Shown: positions 1 to 10,212, counted from the first letter of the stretch. The stretch is DNA of 64,000 nucleotides from Symbiodinium natans (GCA_905221605.1 CAJNDS010000330.1:1-64000); one strand, 5' to 3'. Numbers and translations: made by a program. Notes: generated by a model not told the origin, from the letters alone.

Positions 1-385
1 CGTGTGTGGCATGTGTGTGCATGGGGGTTGTGCAATGTGTGTGCATGTGTGTGCATGTGTGTGGTGTGTGCTGTGTGTGCATGTGTGTGCATGTGTGTGT
101 GCATTGAGTGTGTGTCTGTGTGTGTGTGTGTGTCTGTGTGTGCCTGTGTGTGTGTGCATGTGTGTGCATGTGTGTGTCTGTGTGTGCATGTGTGTGCATG
201 TGTGTGTCTCTGTGTGTGTCTGTGTGTCTGTGTGTGTCTGTGTGTGTCTGTGTGTGTCTGTGTGTCTGTGTGTCTGTGTGTCTGTGTGTGTGTCTGTGTG
301 TCTGTGTTCGCGTGTGCGTGTGTGTGCGTGTGCGCGTGCGCGTGGGTGTGTGTGTGTGTGTGTGTGTGTGTGCGGGTGGGTGTGT
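1..385. repeat. TG-rich microsatellite
   Basis: Almost pure TG dinucleotides broken by TGTGTC and TGTGCA variants. The cysteine/valine-rich frames that stay open here follow from the repeat and are not coding. Confidence 0.95.
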
Positions 386-1312
386 CATCACTGCATGACG
401 TGCAGCGAGCCTCGAGATTGATTCCCACCTCCGGGGTAAAGCCCGTTGGGGGCTTGACTGTATAGGCCGGCCCACGTCCCAGGAAGGGAAAGGGGGTTCC
501 AGGTTTTAGGGCGGAAGGGCCCGCAATGGTTCGGGGGGGTCTGTTCGTGGGTTGCTGCGCGGGGTCTCCCCCCAACCCATCCCGCCCCCACCTGGCCGGA
601 CCCAGTTCGTTGTTTTTTGTTTTTCTGTCGTTGTGTCGCGCAGCTGTGTTTGGGGCCTCCCCCCAACCCATCCCGCCTCCCCGCCAGGTACCCATTTTTG
701 TTCGGCAGGGAAGGGGGGTCTGGGGACTCACACATAGTTTTTCGGAAGATAGTCGCCGCCCTAAGCCCCCAAGCCCCAAGCCAAAAACCGCACGCGCGAA
801 GACATTCAACCAAAACCAGGGCTGCGCGTGTTAAAACGCATTCTGGGGTGTCCCAGGGCGGGGGCGGGGACTGAAACCGAATCCGTGTCTGCGTGTTCTG
901 AACGCCGGCCGCGGCGTAAAGGTTGAGTTATGTCTGGATTCAGGGTTGCTCCAGGCTCGAAATCCCAAAACTTTGCGGGGCTCTACGCGTTAAACTCCAA
1001 ACCTTGCCCAACAATCTTGGTTGCACCACATTATTTTTATATATAGTTCCAGACCCATTTATATATATAGCTTCTGCATTTATATATATATATATAGTTT
1101 CTGGACCCCCGGGGCAGGCCAACAGACATAGAGGCCCACGCACCCACTAACTCATATGTCAAGCCAATAATATCACAGCACGTATATATGTATATATTGG
1201 TATATTCTTCTATCAAGATTGCATATGCTTTGCTTATAATTACCTTGTCAGAATCTCAGTTTCGGAGTATATTGTTTTCGTTCTTTTGAACATATGATGA
1301 ATATATGGTTGC
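386..1312. other. no supported gene; AT-rich repeat at 1030-1100
   Basis: Frames open on both strands at 388-834 overlap each other and have no coding character. A phrase CCCCCCAACCCATCCCGCC occurs twice (about 567 and 659). At 1030-1100 TATATATAG blocks alternate with TTCCAGACCC/TTTCTGGACCCC. Confidence 0.6.
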
Positions 1313-1406
1313 ATCCCTAAACCCTAAACCCTAAACCCTAAACCCTAAACCCTAAACCCTAAACCCTAAACCCTAAACCCTAAACCCTAAACCCTAAACC
1401 CTAAAC
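1313..1406. repeat. CCCTAAA array, about 13 units
   Basis: Perfect CCCTAAA tandem units, C-rich on the + strand. A short open segment at 1444-1488 (GCAAG acceptor, GAG|GTATCG donor) and a degenerate TTTAGGG block at 1527-1566 follow, the array-exon-array layout seen throughout the window. Confidence 0.95.
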
Positions 1407-1865
1407 GCATCATGATATCATATGGGGCTTTGCGGGCCGCAAGGCCCGCTCCAGCGCACGGGCCATGCCGTTTGGGCGCATATCTGAGGTATCGCCCCAC
1501 TGCAAGGCACCGCTACAGTAAGGGGTCTAGGTTTTAGGGTTTAGGGTTTGGGGTTTAGGGTTTGGGGCCTTTTTGTGCTCTCCACCTGAATCAACTTCAG
1601 CATTCAGAATTCCTCCACAAGCAGCACTCGTCGCACGCAATCTCTTTTGTCCAGCACGGCTGAGCCCAGCCAGACGTTCTGGCGCACTTCTGCAGCCTAC
1701 ACCCAGTTACACATCCTGCTTCCGAATCCTTGCTAAGGGCTCAAAAAATAGCCGTAGACTCGCTTCAAATTGTCCCTTATTGGGCTAAAGAGGATCATCT
1801 TCAGGAATCATTCTTCAGAGGGTTTTAAGGGCCATCCTAGCTAGGATCTTTGGGGCTTTAGAGCA

Positions 1866-1973
1866 ACCCTAAACCCTAAAGCCCAAACCCCAAACCCTAA
1901 ACCCTGAGCCCTAAACCCTAAACCCTAAACCCTAAACCCTAAACCCTAAACCCTAAACCCTAAACCCTAAACC
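1866..1973. repeat. CCCTAAA array with variants
   Basis: C-rich telomere-like units; CCCCAAA and CCCTGAG variants at the left, perfect units at the right. Lies directly upstream of an open segment. The stretch 1567-1865 before it holds no supported gene. Confidence 0.95.
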
Positions 1974-1979
1974 TGGCAG

Positions 1980-2090
1980 CAGCTAGCAGTGCAGCAATTG
2001 GGGGCCGCCCCGGGGTGGCGCGCCTGCAGCGGCCTATGCAGCAGGGCGACGACGCGGACCTGGAAGGCCTGAAGCCAGCCTGGGCTCAGG
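1980..2090 (+). CDS. candidate internal exon, product unknown
   Basis: Open segment between a CCTGGCAG acceptor and a GCTCAGG|GTTTAGGG donor. Frame from 1982 begins ASSAAIGGRPGVARLQRP and ends EGLKPAWAQ. It is GC-rich, unlike its flanks. No family recognised; the exon call rests on open frame, composition and splice-like borders. Confidence 0.45.
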
Positions 2091-2146
2091 GTTTAGGGTT
2101 TAGAGTTTAGGGTTTAGAGTTTAGGGTTTAGGGTTTAGGGTTTACG
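2085..2146. repeat. TTTAGGG array (G-rich on + strand)
   Basis: Tandem TTTAGGG and TTTAGAG units beginning at the putative donor of the preceding exon. Confidence 0.9.
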
Positions 2147-2477
2147 GTCAGGGGCCCTGCTGGGAGGTTCTAGGTTCAAGGCCAGTGGGGTTCGACGTGA
2201 GGGAAGTTTATGTCCTTGTGCAGGGCATGAACCTTCAAGTATAGTTCGGGAAATGCCGCCCCAAAAACAAAACACCACATTCTGGCCAGAGTGGTTTCGC
2301 GCACCTGTGCTGCTTTGTTTGGAGAGGGGGGGGGGGGGGGGGGCTCCCTGATGGCGAGGATTTTTTTTTTTTTTAAACCCCGCATCCCAAGAATGCTGGC
2401 TGCATCAGGGGTTCGGGTTTTGGGCTTTTGGGTTGTGCCGGGGGCTTGGATCACTGAGGGAATGCAGGGCAATGCCT

Positions 2478-2556
2478 CAACCCTAAACCCTAAACCCTAG
2501 ACCCTAGACCCTAAACCCGAAACCCGAAACCCGAAACCCGAAACCCGAAACCCTAA
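2478..2556. repeat. telomere-like array with a CCCGAAA block
   Basis: CCCTAAA and CCCTAGA units pass into five consecutive CCCGAAA units, a locally spread variant. From 2570 to 2840 the DNA has many degenerate AAGCCCT and CCTCTAAG phrases and no gene. Confidence 0.85.
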
Positions 2557-2844
2557 CCAAACTGTGATTATAGCGTCGGGTTTTGCATATAAGCCCTCAA
2601 AGCCTTGTTGCGTCCCATAAGCTCTGCAAGCCCTCAAGTAAGCCCTAGACGCCCTAAAGGCCTGATAACCTCTACAAGCCCTGTGAGCCCTATAAGCCCT
2701 TTAAGCTTTCTAAGCCATATAAGTCCTATAAGCTAAGCGCTATCAGCCCCGAAAGCCCTACAAGCCCCATAGGCCCTCTAAGACCTCCAAGACCTCCAAG
2801 ACCTCTAAGACCTCTAATCTAAGACCTCCAAGACCTACAAGACC

Positions 2845-2918
2845 TAAACCCTAAACCCTAAACCCTAAACCCTAAACCCTAAACCCTAAACCCTAAACCC
2901 TAAACCCTAAACCCTATC
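2845..2918. repeat. CCCTAAA array
   Basis: About ten perfect C-rich units immediately upstream of the next open segment. Confidence 0.95.
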
Positions 2919-2938
2919 ATTGACCGCTTGTTTGCCAG

Positions 2939-3022
2939 GCCCTGGCGACTGGGCCGATCTGCTACAGCCGCGGAAGGCCGTGGAGGCGCGTCGCGACATG
3001 GGGGGCCCCAACACCTCCAGCG
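2939..3022 (+). CDS. candidate internal exon, product unknown
   Basis: Follows acceptor TTTGCCAG and ends at CCAGCG|GTTTTTGG. Frame from 2941 reads PGDWADLLQPRKAVEARRDM and stays open across the segment. A CCCTAAA array lies upstream and a TTTAGGG array (3056-3131) downstream. Family unknown. Confidence 0.5.
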
Positions 3023-3055
3023 GTTTTTGGGATGCTTGTAGAGTTTTGGGGTAGG

Positions 3056-3131
3056 GCTTTAGGGTTTAGGGTTTAGGGTTTAGGGTTTAGCATCTAGGGT
3101 TTAGGGTTTAGGGGTTTAGGGTTTAGGGTTT
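3056..3131. repeat. TTTAGGG array
   Basis: G-rich units with one TTTAGCATC interruption, downstream of the 2939-3022 exon. Confidence 0.9.
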
Positions 3132-3416
3132 CTCTGCAGCCCGCGAGCTCCGCGCAGGTTCTGCTCAATGTTTTCGGACTCGGCGAGTAGGCGTAGGCGT
3201 GCGTTACCCTTTGTACATTGCCCGCGTATCCTCACGTAGCTCTCGCCTAGCGTGTTTGAATGCGCATTCATGTGTAGCCCGCGGAGAAGGTCGCCAAATA
3301 ACACCAAGGCCGAAACAAAAACAACAACTCAAAACACGCGGCTCCCGTGTCGGGAGCCTCCGCATACCCTCATATCAGTCCGCAAGAACACCCTCGTAAT
3401 TCTCCATCAGCCAAAG

Positions 3417-3503
3417 TGGGCCATTATACCCTGCAGCCTCTAAAAAAGGCCCTATGTAGGGTTGATTATGGAGATTGTAAGGCCTAGAATAGCGGTTGAC
3501 AGC
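3417..3503. mobile_element. family J inverted-repeat element
   Basis: GGCCATTATACCCT at the left pairs with AGGGTTGATTATGGAG at the right. A close relative sits at about 30568-30652. The size and inverted ends suggest a small non-autonomous element; its exact borders are uncertain. Nothing else is supported in 3132-3648. Confidence 0.4.
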
Positions 3504-3648
3504 ATGTTCAGCGTCCCCCTGAGTTATGAGAGCATATGGAGGGGGTATGTAGTATTGGGGGCACAGGGGGGGTTGATATTAGGGGGAGGGGATTGGTAGG
3601 ATCCTTGCTTATATGTTTTTTTTCGGCCCCTAGAGAGCCTTGGCCCCT

Positions 3649-3746
3649 GAACCCTAAACCCTGAACCCTAAACCCTAAACCCTAAACCCTGAACCCTAAA
3701 CCCTAAACCCCAAACCCGAAACCCTAAACCCTAAACCCTAAACCCC
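3649..3746. repeat. CCCTAAA array with CCCTGAA and CCCGAAA variants
   Basis: Fourteen or so C-rich units upstream of the exon at 3769. Confidence 0.9.
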
Positions 3747-3768
3747 ATCCGGAGAGCCTTGGCGCCAG

Positions 3769-3845
3769 GCTTCGGAGCCGCTCCGTGTGGGCTTCTCGAT
3801 CATCGGCGAGCCGACACTGGTCCCGTCCACAGGCGCCGGAGTGCG
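3769..3845 (+). CDS. candidate internal exon, product unknown
   Basis: Between acceptor GGCGCCAG and donor GTGCG|GTTTGG. Reads ASEPLRVGFSIIGEPTLVPS then TGAGV. The frame is open and protein-like; no family assigned. Confidence 0.5.
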
Positions 3846-3904
3846 GTTTGGAGTGAAGTCTATAGCCCTAAACCCTAAACCCTAAACCCTAGAGTCTATA
3901 ACCC

Positions 3905-4008
3905 CTTAGGAATTATGTATATCTTCTTATTTTTTTTTATGAAACCCAAGGGAGTATTTAAAGAAGAATTATGTTCAATGAAGGCTCTAAGGGGAGTATA
4001 GAAGTCCG
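3905..4008. mobile_element. family F introner-like element
   Basis: Shares layout and phrases with the element that forms intron 2 of the 30.65-kb glycosyltransferase gene: CCCTTAGGAATTA at the left, a T-rich stretch, AAACCCAAGGGAGTATTTAA, then GGCTCTAAGGGGAGTAT at the right. A third copy lies at 59140-59227. Family name is mine. Confidence 0.6.
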
Positions 4009-4429
4009 GGCTTGGGTACTAGAATCATATGGTCCCTTCTCCGGGATGGACTCTTCTAGGGCTTCCAAGGGCCCTTTTTTTAAAGGGTTATAGGGTTTTA
4101 GGGTTTAGGGTTTAGGGTTTAGGGTTACAACAGAACCCTACCAAGAGGGCCCTTTTTTAAGGGTTTTTAGGGTAAACCAGCAAAACAGCGGCCATCCTCG
4201 CGTTTTGGCGTAGGGTAGCTACACCTTAAAAGGGTACCCCTTATGTACCCCTTTATAGACCCTCGACAACCCAAGGGCCTATGCATCAGAACCCTTTATA
4301 AAGAGGGTAGGGGACATATCAAGGGACCATGAAACCAGCCTCTAAACCCTAAACCCTAAACCCTATCCTAATCATGTTAAGGGACCATGAAACCATCCTA
4401 AGAGATGTTTAAGGTCTGCAAGTGCGCAG

Positions 4430-4483
4430 CGCGAAGGTTCGAGAGCCCCGGAATCTCCCGCAGGGTTGGGAGTCGGTACGCAG
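4430..4483 (+). CDS. candidate 54-bp exon, product unknown
   Basis: Open in two frames between AGTGCGCAG and GTACGCAG|GTTGTGTAGG. The frame beginning REGSRAPESPAG has 18 codons. Weak on its own; supported by splice-like borders and the G-rich telomere-like tract that follows. Confidence 0.35.
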
Positions 4484-4495
4484 GTTGTGTAGGGC

Positions 4496-4618
4496 GTAGG
4501 GTCTAGAGGGTTTTGGGTGTTGAGGTTTGGGTTTAGGAGTGTGTAGGGTTTAGGGGTGTAGGGGTTTAGGGGTTTAGGGGTTTAGGGGTTGAGGGGCTTA
4601 GGGGTTTAGGGGTTTAGC
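4496..4618. repeat. degenerate GTTTAGGGG tract
   Basis: GGTTTAGGG units with extra G and GTGTAGGG variants, G-rich on the + strand. Confidence 0.85.
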
Positions 4619-4738
4619 GTCAAGATCTCTGAAGGTATCGCAGTGGGCACAGAGCCTTCACTGGACGCTGCGGTGCAGTCAGATGGCCCGCTCCTGGACG
4701 AGGAGTTGGCTGTGTGCATCTTTGAGCAGATTCCATAG
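4619..4738 (+). CDS. candidate terminal exon, product unknown
   Basis: Open for 39 codons to a TAG at 4736-4738. Begins VKISEGIAVGTEPSLDAAVQ and ends ELAVCIFEQIP, an acidic protein-like composition. An internal acceptor GGTATCGCAG at 4643 may be the real exon start. No family recognised. AT-rich DNA follows, which fits the end of a transcript. Confidence 0.45.
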   Translation, partial: VKISEGIAVGTEPSLDAAVQSDGPLLDEELAVCIFEQIP

Positions 4739-5435
4739 GGATACTTGGAAATAGTTTGTTTAATAATAATAATTTTGGGTACTTTCATTCCTAAGAAACA
4801 GCTAAAATTATCATTTTTGCTAGGGTTCCAAGTTCAGTATAGATTCCCTTGAGTGCAGACATCGTTGGTTCCAGAGAACTGCAGGTTGAAGGAGGGTGTG
4901 AAGGGAAGCGATTGATGCTTGTCATTCCGCTTATGGTACTTGGAGGTGTTGCCCGGTGCCTCCATCTTTTCGGAACGAACGCTGCGGGTTCGTCAACACC
5001 ACGCTTGCACACAGCCTTGTCACAGCTTTGTCATTCCTGTATGCCCTGTGTAAGATGACGATTGTTCTATGCAACGCCTTTGCAATAGGTTGTCCGGTGC
5101 TGCTTTCTAGTAGTAACGTCACGTAAGACGGGCTCGTTCTTCCCACAACAGGTGCCACAGTTCAGTTCTCTTCTGGGCGCGGCTGCCTGCATCTCATGAT
5201 CTTCTGCAGAAATTTGCGACATATTTCTTTAGAAATCACTTCAGGTGAAGCTCTAGATTAATCACAGTTGGGCAAGAGACCCTCCACTGAAACACGCTGA
5301 ACCAGAAACCATCTTCGCAACGTGAAGAGGGCACAGCTCTCATCAGCCTTGCGCGATCTTGTACACCAAGAAGCCCCTGGAGTCGTTCAAACAAGGGCCT
5401 CATTCATAGGGGAACCCCAAACTCCCTAAAAACCC
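4739..5435. other. no supported gene
   Basis: Short overlapping open frames on both strands (4791-5158) compete with each other and show no coding signal. No repeats of note. Confidence 0.5.
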
Positions 5436-5775
5436 TGAGCTTGCCCTAAACCCCGAAACCCCCTAAACCCTAAACCCTCATTGGCGGAGTGGAGGGGAGT
5501 GGAGGGGAGGGGAGGGGAGGGGAGGGGAGGGGAGGGGGGGGGGTCCCTAAACTCTAAACCCTAAACCCTGGGCCCTAAACCGCAAGCCCTAAACCCCAAA
5601 CCCTAAACGTGCTGGGAGGAGGCGCTGAGCGTCCTCAGCGCTCGGGACGCGGCGCGGGTGACCGGCTTCCTGCGAGGCGCCCTGAACCCCGAACCCCGAA
5701 CCCCGAACCCTCAACCCTCAACCCTAAACCCTAAACCCTGAACTTTCCTAAACCCTAAACCCTAAACCCTATCAG
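5436..5775. repeat. CCCTAAA tracts interrupted by a GGGGA microsatellite
   Basis: C-rich telomere-like blocks at about 5440-5480, 5550-5607 and 5683-5775. A GGAGGGGA repeat runs through 5487-5543 and ends in poly-G. The exon at 5610 sits between the last two blocks. Confidence 0.85.
5610..5684 (+). CDS. candidate exon, product unknown
   Basis: GC-rich 25-codon open segment embedded in CCCTAAA tracts, reading CWEEALSVLSARDAARVTGF then LRGAL. It has an amphipathic-helix look. Borders are not resolved and no family is recognised. Confidence 0.45.
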
Positions 5776-5989
5776 GTACAACAAGCTAAAGGCCCTAAGT
5801 TGGTCTTTATCCGGAGCCTTAACCCCTGCAAGCCCCAACCCTGTAAACCCTACCTCTTGTTTGTTTAAGGGTTTCGGGTTTAGTGCTTCGGGGTCAAGAT
5901 CGTCGAAGGGTTGGGGGGGGGGGGGGGGGGCTATCATGTACTGGTGGAGAGCGTATGGGAGTTCTGGGCTGCCAGGTAGGACACAGGCC

Positions 5990-6094
5990 GCAATTTTTTC
6001 CCCTTCTTCTTAGTAGGGAAGGGGGGAATGAGGTACCCGACATCATCCCTTCAAGGGTATACATAGGGGGATATGGGGTACCCCCCCCATTCAG
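5990..6094. mobile_element. family E half-element
   Basis: AGTAGGGAAGGGGGGAATGAGGTACCC, a spacer, then CCCTTCAAGGGTATACATAGG match the left half of the complete family E elements at 24003-24177 and 57927-58144. The right half is replaced by GGGGTACCCCCCCCATTCAG, which acts as the next acceptor. Confidence 0.5.
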
Positions 6095-6189
6095 CAAGTC
6101 TTTTGAAGCCCTCGCGCGAGGCCTCCGCGACACACGCGCTGCCTTCGATGCCACGACGGTGGAGGCGCAGATGAAGTGCAACACCAGCC
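6095..6189 (+). CDS. candidate exon, product unknown
   Basis: Starts after acceptor CCCATTCAG. Reads KSFEALARGLRDTRAAFDAT then TVEAQMKCNTSPKP before entering CCCTAAA-like sequence. A helical, convincing coding segment. The donor is not clear. Confidence 0.5.
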
Positions 6190-6584
6190 CCAAACCCCCA
6201 AACCTGCCTGCAAACCCTAAACCCTAGACCCCAAACCTTAAACCCTAAAACTTAAACCTTAAACCCTCAACCCTACCCCCTGCAATGTTCGTATCTTTCG
6301 CAGATGTGCAAAGCTGCCTCAGCCATATAAGCCTCAAAAGGACTCCCCCCCCAAGAAAAAAAGAGTTTAGTTTAGCGTTTAGGGTTTAGATGGTTTAGGG
6401 TTTAGAGTTTACCTTTTGTGTTGGAGCCTAACAGCTTCCACTTATACAAGCCCAAGGTTGGACACTTAAGCCCTATACCGTGTAGAACCCGAAACCCCGA
6501 AAGCCCTGCAAGCCCCACCAGAACCCGAGAACCCCGAAAAACCCTAGAGGCCCCTGAAAAGCCCTAGAACCCCCTAAATCCGCT

Positions 6585-6706
6585 CAAGAAACCCTAAACC
6601 CTAAACTCCAAACCCTAAACCCTAAACTCCAAACCCTAAACCCTAAACCCTAAACCCTAAACCCTAAACCCTAAACCCTAAACCCTAAACCCTAAACCCT
6701 AAAACC
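6585..6706. repeat. CCCTAAA array
   Basis: About 17 units, a few AAACTCC variants at the left, perfect at the right, ending AAAACCCCGCAG at the next exon. Confidence 0.95.
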
Positions 6707-6712
6707 CCGCAG

Positions 6713-6789
6713 CCGCTTGCAGGCGCTACTCAGGCTGCTGCGGTCCCTGCCGGCACCAGATGGCCCCAGAGTTGTGCATCTTGGACATG
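6713..6789 (+). CDS. internal exon flanked by telomere-like intron ends
   Basis: A clear example of the window's exon pattern. Acceptor ACCCCGCAG directly follows a CCCTAAA array; the donor is GACATG|GTTCAGGGTTCAGGG, the first units of a G-rich array. Frame from 6714 reads RLQALLRLLRSLPAPDGPRV then VHLGH. Leucine-rich; product unknown. Confidence 0.6.
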
Positions 6790-6902
6790 GTTCAGGGTTC
6801 AGGGTTTAGGGTTCAGGGTTCAGGGTTCAGGGTTTAGGGTTTAGGGTTTAGGGTTTAGGGTTTAGGGTTTAGGGTTTAGGGTTTAGGGTTTAGGGTTTAG
6901 GG
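6790..6902. repeat. TTCAGGG and TTTAGGG array
   Basis: Begins at the donor of the 6713-6789 exon with TTCAGGG variants and continues as perfect TTTAGGG. The 6903-7160 segment that follows has an open frame but no convincing splice borders. Confidence 0.95.
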
Positions 6903-7454
6903 TGGTATACTTAAGTCCACGTCTAGCCCGCCTGCAGCTGTACCTGTTAGAGTCGGTTGGACTCGAATTGGCCGTGCATGCTCAGAAGCTTAACAGCAGC
7001 TTTTGGGTCTGGGGCACAGTTTTTTTCTGGCCGCATCTGCTGGGTAGACGGATGAGTGTCCGAAGGCCCGTATGTGTTAAGACAAGAAAGACCTTCAGGC
7101 ACGGGGTCATGAGCCCGATGTGGGTTCCAGAACCGCTTTCTCAGCTAGATTGTTGCTTGCTGGCCACCCTAAACCCTAAACCCCAAACCACAAACCCTGA
7201 ACCCTAAACCCTGAACCCTAAACCCTAATTATCCTGTGGCAAGAGAATTGACAGTGGTAGCGGTAGAGGCGCTCTTACAGCATCAAGGTGTCCTTGTGGC
7301 ATGGGACGGCCGAAACTCTATCTAACCCCTCAAGTATGCCATGGTCCCTAAACCCCAACCCCGAAGCCCTGAACCCGAAACCCCAAATCCCAAACCTCGA
7401 ACCCTGAACCCTAAACCCCAAACCCTAAAACCCTAAATCCTAAACCCCCTGCAG

Positions 7455-7552
7455 CCACAGCGCTCGGCCGAGGCTGAACGCAATCCGACAAGATCAGCCG
7501 GTACTCTTCGACCGACTGCATGAAAGCATGAGGCTGGATGTGGAAGCCAGGG
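7455..7552 (+). CDS. candidate internal exon, product unknown
   Basis: Acceptor ACCCCCTGCAG follows degenerate CCCTAAA repeats (7345-7447); donor GCCAGG|GGTTTATG. Frame from 7456 reads HSARPRLNAIRQDQPVLFDR then LHESMRLDVEA. Open and charged; family unknown. Confidence 0.55.
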
Positions 7553-7574
7553 GTTTATGTAGGCCATATACTAC

Positions 7575-7615
7575 GGGTTTAGGGTTTAGGGTTTAGGGTT
7601 TAGGGTTTAGGGTTT
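7575..7615. repeat. TTTAGGG array, 6 units
   Basis: G-rich, downstream of the 7455-7552 exon. The 7620-8140 stretch that follows has overlapping open frames on both strands and no clear gene. Confidence 0.9.
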
Positions 7616-8145
7616 CTACTGTGGATTTTGGTAGCAACCAGCCTGAACATGCAAGAAGAATTCTTTGGCAGGTCGCAAGCAACGCATTACCACGTTCGGC
7701 CCGCTACATGCCATGCTCCTAAGAGGCCACCCCTACTTGGCCCCCATGGAAAGGGCACTGGTCCCACGGTTCCACTTGTATCACTTGTCTTCCATCGCTT
7801 CGCTTTCTTGTGTTGCTCCTGAGTACGGTGGGGGCTCGTATTTTGCACTGGATTTCTAGAACTTGGCTTTGGGAGTTCTGAAATCCCACACACAGCTTAG
7901 CAATGCTTGCACGAGCCCAGCCCGGCCACGCCTCGCGCCAAGTCCTCACCAAGTGTTCAACTGTCCTCGCTCGTGGGCCTTGGGTCGAGCTCCAGTAAGG
8001 GACACTCACGATGTTGTGGTCTTACACTGTTCGCATCAAAGAGGGTGAGTGGGCCGACTCCCCAAAAAAAGGATCTACATTTCAATGATGTGGCATCAGG
8101 GTCTAGCGACTCTGGTATAGAGTGATCGTAGGCCCCCAAAAACCT

Positions 8146-8213
8146 AAACTCTAAACCCTAAACCCTAAACCCTAAACCCTAAACCCTAAACCCTAAACCC
8201 TAAACCCTAAACC
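8146..8213. repeat. CCCTAAA array
   Basis: Perfect C-rich units ending in AAACCCAG, the acceptor of the next exon. Confidence 0.95.
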
Positions 8214-8216
8214 CAG

Positions 8217-8282
8217 AAACGCGAGCTGCCCAGGCGGACACAGCAACGCATGGGCAGCGGGCCACAGCCGCCCGGCTACTGA
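8217..8282 (+). CDS. candidate exon ending at a stop
   Basis: Follows AAACCCAG. Reads KRELPRRTQQRMGSGPQPPG then Y and TGA. Could be a terminal exon or an exon whose donor lies before the stop. Basic composition; no family. Confidence 0.4.
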   Translation, partial: KRELPRRTQQRMGSGPQPPGY

Positions 8283-8310
8283 CTCCGAACCAAAGGGTTC
8301 CTCTCTGCAG

Positions 8311-8344
8311 CGCTAAAAAGGCTGATGTGGGAGACGTGGCTCAA
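8311..8344 (+). CDS. short exon upstream of family C intron
   Basis: From acceptor CTCTCTGCAG to GGCTCAA|GTACTTGG. In frame 8312 it gives AKKADVGDVAQ and joins in phase to the exon at 8498. Confidence 0.5.
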
Positions 8345-8497
8345 GTACTTGGAGGTTCATGGGTAGTTAGTAGAAGGGGGGGGGGGTCAAAAGTGAGGTA
8401 ACCATGCTTTATTACTGATAATTATTACTGGCTATCACCTTTTTGAGGGTTTGTTGTTAAACCCCACTTATATAACTACCCACGAACCTTCAAGTAG
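8345..8497. mobile_element. family C introner-like intron
   Basis: Terminal inverted repeats of about 24 bp: left GTACTTGGAGGTTCATGGGT, right TACCCACGAACCTTCAAGTA followed by G. The outermost bases supply GT and AG, so the element itself is a GT-AG intron. Excision joins two open exons in frame. Related copies at 16430, 26366 and 36591. Confidence 0.7.
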
Positions 8498-8589
8498 CTG
8501 CTCGCGCCAGGATCTCCCCAAAAGCCGATTCCCTACCAGGGTATCATGTCAAACATCCTTTCGAGCTGCCCTCTTCCCATTTTGGCTCA
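8498..8589 (+). CDS. exon downstream of family C intron
   Basis: Continues the 8312 frame as LLAPGSPQKPIPYQGIMSNI then LSSCPLPILAQ. Product unknown. A degenerate family G element (8590-8658, right end GACTGGGCTACCAGG) follows, then a further open segment at 8660-8758 that reads GYLEQRSLTCPQDVMYSRPE. Confidence 0.45.
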
Positions 8590-8761
8590 AATATTCACAT
8601 TCTAAAATCAACCCGAAAAAGGTGCCCTTGTTTTAGTATGCTGACTGGGCTACCAGGAATACAGGGCTATCTAGAGCAGCGAAGCCTGACATGTCCCCAA
8701 GACGTGATGTACTCTCGGCCCGAGACTTCCTTGCACCAGAGCCAAAGTGACCCCTTCTTTG

Positions 8762-8843
8762 CTTACTATAAGGGAATCCTACCTTATTTGGGGGTTCATA
8801 TTATTTGGGGTCCCTTATTTTGGTCAACTCCCATATCGTACTC
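8762..8843. mobile_element. family D element
   Basis: Carries the family D phrases AAGGGAATCCTACC, TTTGGGGGTTCAT and TTGGGGTCCCTTATTTTGG. Relatives at 18863, 30433, 36017, 38108, 50868, 58912 and 63928. Separates two open segments. Confidence 0.5.
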
Positions 8844-8854
8844 CCACGTCCGAA

Positions 8855-8970
8855 CTCCCAAAAACGAGAGGAGATTGTCGCCCAGCGCGACAAGCTTCGT
8901 CGCTTCGATGCCCTGCAGGTCGAGGAGGCGTCTAGAGACATCGTGTATACCCAGACCCCTGGGAGGATCC
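8855..8970 (+). CDS. candidate exon, coiled-coil-like
   Basis: Open segment reading KREEIVAQRDKLRRFDALQV then EEASRDIVYTQTPGRIQ. Strongly charged and helical. It lies between two family D sequences, so it is probably an internal exon of the 8.3-9.5 kb gene segment. The frame runs into AAATAG inside the downstream D element. Confidence 0.55.
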
Positions 8971-9309
8971 AAAAAATAGAACCCCCCAAATAGCACCCAA
9001 TACTACCATTAGGTCATTCTTAGGAACCCTTGAGGGGATCTACTTTTTGCATCCTCCCAGGGGCCCCTAATTTCGGAAACCCCCATGTGGGCATTTCCCG
9101 AAATAGGGGTACACCTAATATGCCCCCCAAAATACGAGTGTTATAGGAAACCCCCCCCAAAATTTTTTTCGTAACCCTTTAGATGACACCTTGGGAGATC
9201 TCGGCATGCTCTAGACCTCACATGGGCTTCGTGAGCTCGTGTTATGGGGGCCCTTGGGTCGGAGGCTTAAGTGAGGGCAAACTTGGAGAGCCTTCTCTAA
9301 CATGTTGAC
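8971..9309. other. decayed family D sequences, no gene
   Basis: Contains ATAGAACCCCCCAAATAG, TTTCGGAAACCCCCATG and ATAGGAAACCCCCCCC, all typical of family D ends, in a diverged order. No coding signal. Confidence 0.45.
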
Positions 9310-9420
9310 TCCCTCTAAACCCCTAAACCCTAAACCCCAAAACCCTACGCCCTAAACCCTAAACCCTAAACCCTAAACCCTAAACCCTAAACCCTAAACC
9401 CTAAACCCTGAACCCTAAAC
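9310..9420. repeat. CCCTAAA array
   Basis: C-rich telomere-like units, some CCCCAAA and CCCTGAA variants, upstream of the 9473 exon. Confidence 0.95.
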
Positions 9421-9472
9421 TGGGGTCCCCTGAGGCAGCTCCTTTTGATAAGCCCGAGCTTGGGGGCCGCAG

Positions 9473-9526
9473 GTGGAGCGTCTGGTCTACGAAGAGGAGC
9501 CGGTGATGCGGGAGACCCATCTCAGG
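9473..9526 (+). CDS. 54-bp internal exon, product unknown
   Basis: Between GGGGCCGCAG and CATCTCAGG|GTTCGCATGG. Encodes exactly 18 codons, VERLVYEEEPVMRETHLR, phase 0 at both ends. Acidic and helical. Confidence 0.6.
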
Positions 9527-9631
9527 GTTCGCATGGTGGAAACAAGCTGGATAAACACTAGAAATAAATATATACATACATATATATATATATATGTAGA
9601 CATCTGTATAAGTATATGTCTATGAACTTTG

Positions 9632-10200
<569 letters not shown>

Positions 10201-10212
10201 CACTCTTGACAG

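Noticed and set aside
1-465. Three overlapping long open frames rich in Cys and Val
   Set aside because: They are produced by the TG microsatellite in all phases; no start context or non-repeat sequence.
1313-1406. True chromosome end (telomere) near the left of the window
   Set aside because: The array is short and internal, and equivalent arrays of both orientations occur through all 64 kb; interstitial repeats explain it better.
6902-7207. 101-codon + frame
   Set aside because: No splice borders, changes character along its length and ends in CCCTAAA translation.
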